This document shows positions 59,329 through 64,000 of a stretch of 64,000 bases of DNA, in pieces. The notes beneath the pieces are model-generated. The model searched no databases, was not told the origin of the DNA, and was given only the letters and a program-made list of their open reading frames with translations. The DNA comes from MGBC131033 sp910585655 (GTDB lineage Bacteria; Bacillota; Clostridia; Lachnospirales; Lachnospiraceae), in NCBI GenBank assembly GCA_949502025.1, contig CATBCG010000015.1, forward strand, positions 1 through 64,000, in the 5' to 3' direction. Within the stretch, counting starts at the first letter, position 1. Every line of letters begins with the position of its first letter. Both the position numbers and the translations under genes were made by a program.

Positions 59329-61647
59329 ATGGAACAGAAGAAAGAGGCAATCCGCGTAGCGGAGGAGAAGCATCTCAAGTCTTGTATAGCAGTTATCGAG
59401 AAAAATATCGAGCGGCTGACAGTAGAGGTAGCGCAGATGAAGGCAGAGACAAAGGAGATGTATGATAATTACCGATCCGGAGATTCGCAAGTGCATAATG
59501 AATTGGTGATTGGTTTGGATCTGCAGGATAAAGCAGAACATACGTTGTATAAAAATTTACAGGCAGAGCAGAAAGCATACTTTGGGCGAATTGATTATGA
59601 AGAGGAATATCATGCCGGGCTGGCGAAAAAAGAGGGGGAAGGAAACCTGAAATTTTCTCTGTATATTGGTAAAAACGGCATTATGCAGAGTACCTCGGAT
59701 ATTTTAATCGTAGACTGGCGTGCGCCGGTGGCAAGCGTGTATTATGACAGCGATATTGGAAAAAGCCACTATAGCGCGCCGACCGGGGAGGAAATACAGA
59801 TCGATTTACAGTTGAAACGTACCTTTGAGCTGGAAAGGGACAAGCTCTATGATTTTTATGATACAGACGTCATTACCAACGATGAATTCCTGACAAAATA
59901 TCTGGCAAAAAATAAAGAAGTAGTATTGGGAGAAATCATTGCGACGATCCAAAAGGAACAAAATCTGATTATCCGGGATACTCCTTGGCATACGGTAATC
60001 GTACAGGGAGTGGCAGGCAGCGGGAAAACAACAGTAGCCATGCACCGGATTTCTTATATCCTTTATAATTTTAAGGATAAATTTAAGCCACAGGAATTTT
60101 ATGTGATCGGCAGCAACCATATGCTGCTCAACTACATTACCAGTGTACTGCCAAGTCTGGATGTGCAGGGGATTAACCAGATGACGCTAGAGGAATTGCT
60201 GTTGAAGTTTTTAGAAGGAAGCTTTGAGGTCGAATTACCAGGACAGGAGGAGACGGGAAAGAAGCCAGCAGGAAAAAGGACGAAAAAATCAAAAAGTTAT
60301 CGTCTAATCGACAGCTTTCGGCGGACGGAACGGGAAATACTGCAATTGAAAGGCTCCCTGGATTTTATGCTGGCGTTAGAATATTATTTGGCAGAAGAGG
60401 AGCGGCGTTTGCTGCCGCATTTGCCGGACGGAATATTAGAATATGACGGACGTATTCTTTACCGCCAGGAGGATTTGGAAGAGTTTTTACAGACTTTTTC
60501 CTGCTTTCAGACAAGCAGTGGTACGATTAAGGCAGGCGGGGTGTCAGCAGAGGAAAAAATCGATATGTTAAATCAGCGGATTTTAAAAAAGGTGAAGATG
60601 ATTTGTGAAATGGCAGATGAGGAGCGGGAAGTTATCAAGCGGGAAACAGCCAAAGTAAGAGGCTTTTTTGGAAAAGCAAAAAATCGCTGGGTCGTAACGG
60701 AGGTGTATGGCGCCTTTTTAGAAGCGTTACAAAAGGAACGAGAATGGTTTTGCCAGAAGGGGTTGCAATTACCGCCGGATTCTGTTTTAATACAAATAGA
60801 AGAGGAATTTTTAAGCAAACAGGCGGATCTTTATGATATGGCAGCGTTGCTGTTGATCAAAAAGCGTATGAAGTGGTGCGATGATTTGGACTTGGTCTCT
60901 CATGTAGTAGTCGATGAAGCGCAGGATTTTGGCGTATCGGTTTTTTACAGTCTGCATCAGAGCTTTCCGACGGCAACCTTTACGATTATGGGGGATGTTT
61001 CCCAAAATATTTATTACGATTCTGGGATGAACGACTGGGTAGATCTGCGGGAACGGGTATTTTCTACCGAAAAGGATCGGTTTTACCGGCTGGTAAAGAG
61101 CTACCGCAATACGGTGGAAATCAGCCATTTTGCCGGAAAGCTTCTGGAAAAGGGAAGTTTTGAGACGTATGCAATCGATCCGGTGATTCGCCATGGAAGA
61201 GAAGCTGCGGTAATAGAAAAAGCCGATACCAAGGCACTGGCAAAAGAGGCGGTAAAGCTTATCAAAGAACTGTTGGAACGCGGTTTTTCTACGATTGCCA
61301 TAATCGGAAGAGACGAAGAGGAATGCCGGCGGATTTCCTTAAAACTACACTCGGAACTTTCTGAAAAAAGCGGGAAAGCAGCGACGCTTTCAGAAGGGAT
61401 AACGATACATGAAATCACAGAACAAACCGAAGAAGTCAATTCTCTGACCGGGATTTTGCTGCTGCCGATCCGGATGATCAAGGGTCTGGAATTTGATGCC
61501 GTACTGCTTTGGAATCCGTCGGAGCAGCATTATCCGGCGTGTGATGCCAACGTAAAGCTGCTTTATGTAGCGGTGACAAGGGCGCTGCATGAACTGTATT
61601 TGCTGGTGGATCAGAAGGAAGGATTGTGTGAACTGCTGCAGGTTTAG
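59329..61647 (+). CDS. helD: HelD-type UvrD-like ATPase
   Basis: A 772-residue superfamily 1 ATPase of the HelD group, which in Bacillus removes and recycles stalled RNA polymerase. The long N-terminal coiled coil (about 1-80) is the arm that enters the polymerase channel. Walker A is GVAGSGKTTVAMHR (about residue 228), Walker B VVVDEAQDFG, and motifs V/VI are MIKGLEFDAVLLWNP and LYVAVTRALHEL. ATG 59329 has GGAGG upstream; an ATG four codons earlier overlaps it. It could also be annotated as a UvrD-like DNA helicase. Confidence 0.9.
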   Translation: MEQKKEAIRVAEEKHLKSCIAVIEKNIERLTVEVAQMKAETKEMYDNYRSGDSQVHNELVIGLDLQDKAEHTLYKNLQAEQKAYFGRIDYEEEYHAGLAKKEGEGNLKFSLYIGKNGIMQSTSDILIVDWRAPVASVYYDSDIGKSHYSAPTGEEIQIDLQLKRTFELERDKLYDFYDTDVITNDEFLTKYLAKNKEVVLGEIIATIQKEQNLIIRDTPWHTVIVQGVAGSGKTTVAMHRISYILYNFKDKFKPQEFYVIGSNHMLLNYITSVLPSLDVQGINQMTLEELLLKFLEGSFEVELPGQEETGKKPAGKRTKKSKSYRLIDSFRRTEREILQLKGSLDFMLALEYYLAEEERRLLPHLPDGILEYDGRILYRQEDLEEFLQTFSCFQTSSGTIKAGGVSAEEKIDMLNQRILKKVKMICEMADEEREVIKRETAKVRGFFGKAKNRWVVTEVYGAFLEALQKEREWFCQKGLQLPPDSVLIQIEEEFLSKQADLYDMAALLLIKKRMKWCDDLDLVSHVVVDEAQDFGVSVFYSLHQSFPTATFTIMGDVSQNIYYDSGMNDWVDLRERVFSTEKDRFYRLVKSYRNTVEISHFAGKLLEKGSFETYAIDPVIRHGREAAVIEKADTKALAKEAVKLIKELLERGFSTIAIIGRDEEECRRISLKLHSELSEKSGKAATLSEGITIHEITEQTEEVNSLTGILLLPIRMIKGLEFDAVLLWNPSEQHYPACDANVKLLYVAVTRALHELYLLVDQKEGLCELLQV

Positions 61648-61710
61648 GCGGCTAAAGAAAAAAGCAGCGCTCAGGGAAGAACAAGGAAAAGGAGAAAGGA
61701 AGAGTGTAAA

Positions 61711-63063
61711 ATGAAACGAATAGGACGAGGAACAAAGAAATTCTTGCTGGCAGTCTGTCTAATAGCGGGTTGTCTGCTTTTGGGCTGCTGCGCTCACCGG
61801 CAGGAAGAGGCGCGAACGGTAACGCTGGTGCTGGCGACGGATTTGCACTACCTTTCCCCTGGCTTAACGGATCGAGGATATTATTTTGAGGCAATCAACG
61901 AACAGGGAGACGGCAGGCTGCTCTGGTATCAGCAGGAAATCATAGGAGCTTTTTTGGCAGACATGAAAGAGCTGAAGCCGGACGCGGTGCTGCTGTCCGG
62001 AGATTTGACGTATAATGGGGAGCGGGAGAGCCATGAGCGACTGGCGGCTTTGCTTTCCGAACTGACAGAGGAAGGCATTTTGGTATATGTCATACCAGGA
62101 AACCACGATATCAATAACCTGTTAAGCCGTTCTTTTTTTGGAGAGGAGGCAGAGCGGGTAGAAAGTGTTTTGATTGAGGATTTTAAAGAACTTTATCAGG
62201 AGTTTGGCTATGGCAAGGACAAAACGAGAAAAAAAGGAGCGATGTGCAGGAATAAGCTGTTGGAACATTCCCCGGATGGGCTGAGCTATACTGTACGCCT
62301 GCAGGATCGGATCAGCCTTTACATGCTCAATACAAATCGTTTTCTGGACGGCTACCAGATTGGAAGTGGCGTCGGAGAGGAGACGTTAGCCTGGCTTGAC
62401 GGCTGGCTAAAACAGGATCAAAAAGAGGGTCGGACGCCGATTGCCGTTGGACATCATAACCTGCTGGTACATAACCCGTTTTTTATCAAAGGCTATGTCT
62501 GTTCGGACAGCGAGGAGGTAAAACAGGTACTGGCAGACAGGCAGGTTCCTTTGTATTTAAGCGGGCATATGCACATCCAGCATCAGGCAAAGGAGGAGAC
62601 AGGAGATTGGGAGCTTTGGGACATTGCAGGAAGCTCTCTTATGGTAAATCCACATCAGTATGGGATCGTTACAATAGGGACGGAAGGGGAAGTTTCTTAT
62701 GAAAAACAGTCGGTTAAGGTAGAAGAGTATGCCAGGGCGCAAGGTATGACAGAGGAAGATTTGCTGCATTTTGCCGACTATGCCAAGGAGTTTTTTTACC
62801 AGAACCAGTATAAGCGGGTTATGGAAAACCTCAAAAAGACAAAGTTAGACGAAGAGATAAGGGAAGAACTGGCGGACTATTCCGCGCGGATAAACGTCGC
62901 GTATTTTGCCGGAATGAACGAGGAAGAAAAGCAGGCGTTCCGGGAGGATGAGGGCTACCGGCTCTGGCAGGAGGTAAAGGAAGAACTTGGGGAAGAAAGC
63001 TTCTGGTGTGAATACCTGGATAGTATTTTAGACGGATATTGTTGGAGAACAAAGGAACAGTAG
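61711..63063 (+). CDS. Metallophosphoesterase lipoprotein
   Basis: A 450-residue calcineurin-like phosphoesterase exported as a lipoprotein. The signal peptide has a lipobox (LIAGCLLLGCCAH, modified cysteine about residue 26). The metal site is spread over LATDLHYLSP, LLSGDLTYNGE, IPGNHDINN, VGHHNLLVHN and LSGHMHIQHQ. The substrate is unknown. The last six or so residues (WRTKEQ) are encoded in DNA that in another frame belongs to the vanR remnant, so the original C-terminus may have been replaced by fusion. Confidence 0.88.
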   Translation: MKRIGRGTKKFLLAVCLIAGCLLLGCCAHRQEEARTVTLVLATDLHYLSPGLTDRGYYFEAINEQGDGRLLWYQQEIIGAFLADMKELKPDAVLLSGDLTYNGERESHERLAALLSELTEEGILVYVIPGNHDINNLLSRSFFGEEAERVESVLIEDFKELYQEFGYGKDKTRKKGAMCRNKLLEHSPDGLSYTVRLQDRISLYMLNTNRFLDGYQIGSGVGEETLAWLDGWLKQDQKEGRTPIAVGHHNLLVHNPFFIKGYVCSDSEEVKQVLADRQVPLYLSGHMHIQHQAKEETGDWELWDIAGSSLMVNPHQYGIVTIGTEGEVSYEKQSVKVEEYARAQGMTEEDLLHFADYAKEFFYQNQYKRVMENLKKTKLDEEIREELADYSARINVAYFAGMNEEEKQAFREDEGYRLWQEVKEELGEESFWCEYLDSILDGYCWRTKEQ

Positions 63064-63233
63064 TCAGCGCGGAAGAACTGTTTCATCAGATTTGGCAGGA
63101 GGAGTATTACAGCAAAGCAAACAATACCATAACCGCCCATATTCGTCATTTAAGGGAGAAGCTAAAAGATACCTTGGATAAACCGAAGTATATTAAAACC
63201 ATATGGGGAGTTGGTTATAAAATTGAAGCATAA
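63036..63233 (+). pseudogene. C-terminal remnant of a VanR-like response regulator
   Basis: About 65 residues survive: LENKGTVVSAEELFHQIWQE, then NNTITAHIRHLREKLKD and KYIKTIWGVGYKIEA. This is the winged-helix DNA-binding end of an OmpR-type regulator, very like VanR of glycopeptide-resistance operons. The receiver domain (about 160 residues) is gone. The fragment overlaps the phosphoesterase 3' end, which marks the deletion joint near 63036-63045. The vanS-like gene starts within its last codons, as in van operons. Confidence 0.78.
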
Positions 63234-63897
63234 TAAAAAAGAAGAGTTTGTTACATTCCAAGCTAAGCTAATGCGTCGTTTCTGCAGCAACGCTTTATTA
63301 TCTGCGCTGATTGTGGCAGGCTTATATCTGTTTGTATGGAAGAGGCGCTTGGGCGATGTAATCGTCAAGGTATTGGAGAATTGTCTGAATATCGAGCATG
63401 AAGCGGCATTTTTGATATATCACGAATATTTTCGAGGTCATAAAGAAGTTTTCTTTGGAGTGGCGATTGTTCTGATTTTTTTGTGGCTGCTTTGGCGGCT
63501 GTTTTGGTGGATGAGCAATTATTTTAAGGAGATCAATCAGGGAATTGATAGTCTGCTGGCAGAGGACAACAGATTTAATTCTCAGCAAATCAGCTTATCA
63601 AAGGAACTGGTTGACCTTTCCCTTATGCTGGCGCAGCTATCCGATAAATTGGCGAGGGTCTTTGGAAATCTTTTGAAAAATGCGGCTGCCTATAGCTATC
63701 CGCAAACGGAAATTACAATTTTTGCTACTTCATCAGAAGATCTGGTTTCTATTTCTGTTCAAAATAAAGGAGCTACCATTCCCGCAGAAAATCTGCCGTT
63801 GCTGTTTGATAAATTTTATCGTTTGGATGAAGCACGTATGTCCAATACAGGCGGTACTGGTCTGGGGCTTGCGATTACACTTCCTGCGACAAAATAA
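63211..63897 (+). pseudogene. VanS-like sensor kinase with internal in-frame deletions
   Basis: The frame starts at TTG (MVIKLKHNKK), the same overlapping start as in VanS of van operons. Two membrane helices (SNALLSALIVAGLYLFVW and FFGVAIVLIFLWLLWRLFWW) are present. The linker EINQGIDSLLAEDN then jumps to RFNSQQISLSK, skipping the whole HisKA region with its phospho-histidine. A second jump (QLSD to KLARVFGNLLKNA) removes about 25 residues. A third (TGLGLAI to TLPATK) removes the last ATP-lid part. The 228-residue frame stays open, but autophosphorylation is impossible. No ligase or other van gene is visible in 63898-64000, where I see nothing else. Confidence 0.78.
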
Positions 63898-64000
63898 GAA
63901 AACTGTTAAGGGAAAGCAAAAAACTTGCATTTGCACTCCGGGCAGACGGACGGAATAATCAGCGGGCAAAATTTTAGTTTCACATAGTTGATATGTTGTC

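Noticed and set aside
63036..64000. Functional glycopeptide resistance regulation
   Set aside because: VanR lacks its receiver domain, VanS lacks the HisKA histidine, and no van ligase or dipeptidase gene is in view.
1..64000. CRISPR array, rRNA operon or intact insertion sequence
   Set aside because: No regularly spaced repeats, rRNA sequence or DDE/serine/tyrosine recombinase gene was seen anywhere in the window.

Overview
The window looks like a chromosomal segment of a spore-forming Gram-positive Clostridia, most like Lachnospiraceae. Pointers: a SpoVB-type flippase and a GerA/SpoVAF protein, strong AGGAGG ribosome sites with GTG/TTG starts, the iscR-iscS-iscU-mnmA order, a dgt-dnaG-rpoD-trmK block, DUF1836 and DUF5685 type proteins, and a metallophosphoesterase lipoprotein. 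There is no sign of an outer membrane. Genus and species cannot be read from the sequence alone.

Layout. 1-1200: AT-rich accessory edge with a partial DUF6414-like gene, a broken P-loop kinase, an orphan promoter/start signal and luxS. 1350-7520: M32 carboxypeptidase, enolase, an unknown gene and a calcium P-type ATPase. 7630-8780: a GNAT/small-protein pair of toxin-antitoxin type, tRNA-Gly and a decayed tRNA-like copy. 9020-16850: PatB-like C-S lyase, an alpha/beta hydrolase, thioredoxin, and a pyrimidine operon pyrC-pyrF-pyrK-pyrD-pyrE. 17090-18440: an Rpn-family nuclease gene between two diverged copies of one promoter region. 18460-25500: an eight-gene Tad-like (type IVb/c pilus or secretion) locus that is unusually pared down. 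25640-35020: queA, a lipid kinase, a racemase, spoVB, iron-sulfur and thiolation genes, and serS. 35360-41590: a cluster with a zinc-ribbon protein, DUF5685, DnaJ, a membrane protein, a leucine-rich repeat protein, a VWA protein and a MoxR-like AAA ATPase. 41600-45400: a type II restriction-modification module (DUF1836 protein, adenine methyltransferase, convergent endonuclease) with yerC. 45590-48850: rlmD, then decayed AlbA-type and DUF1016-type genes. 48900-50520: an ECF sigma/anti-sigma pair with a matching promoter. 50620-59000: spoVAF-like gene, dgt, dnaG, rpoD, trmK and a nucleoside kinase. 59300-63060: HelD helicase and a phosphoesterase lipoprotein. 63040-63900: eroded vanR/vanS-like two-component genes.

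The housekeeping blocks are compact, co-directional and tightly spaced. Accessory material sits in AT-richer gaps, and much of it is decayed. In at least four places (the kinase, the AlbA gene, the DUF1016 gene and vanR/vanS) the damage looks like short internal deletions. Intergenic regions also share a modular palindromic repeat family (copies near 4320, 16921, 35095 and 59060). The best candidates for underdescribed biology are the Tad-like locus, the DnaJ/LRR/VWA/MoxR cluster, and the GNAT/small-protein pair beside tRNA-Gly.
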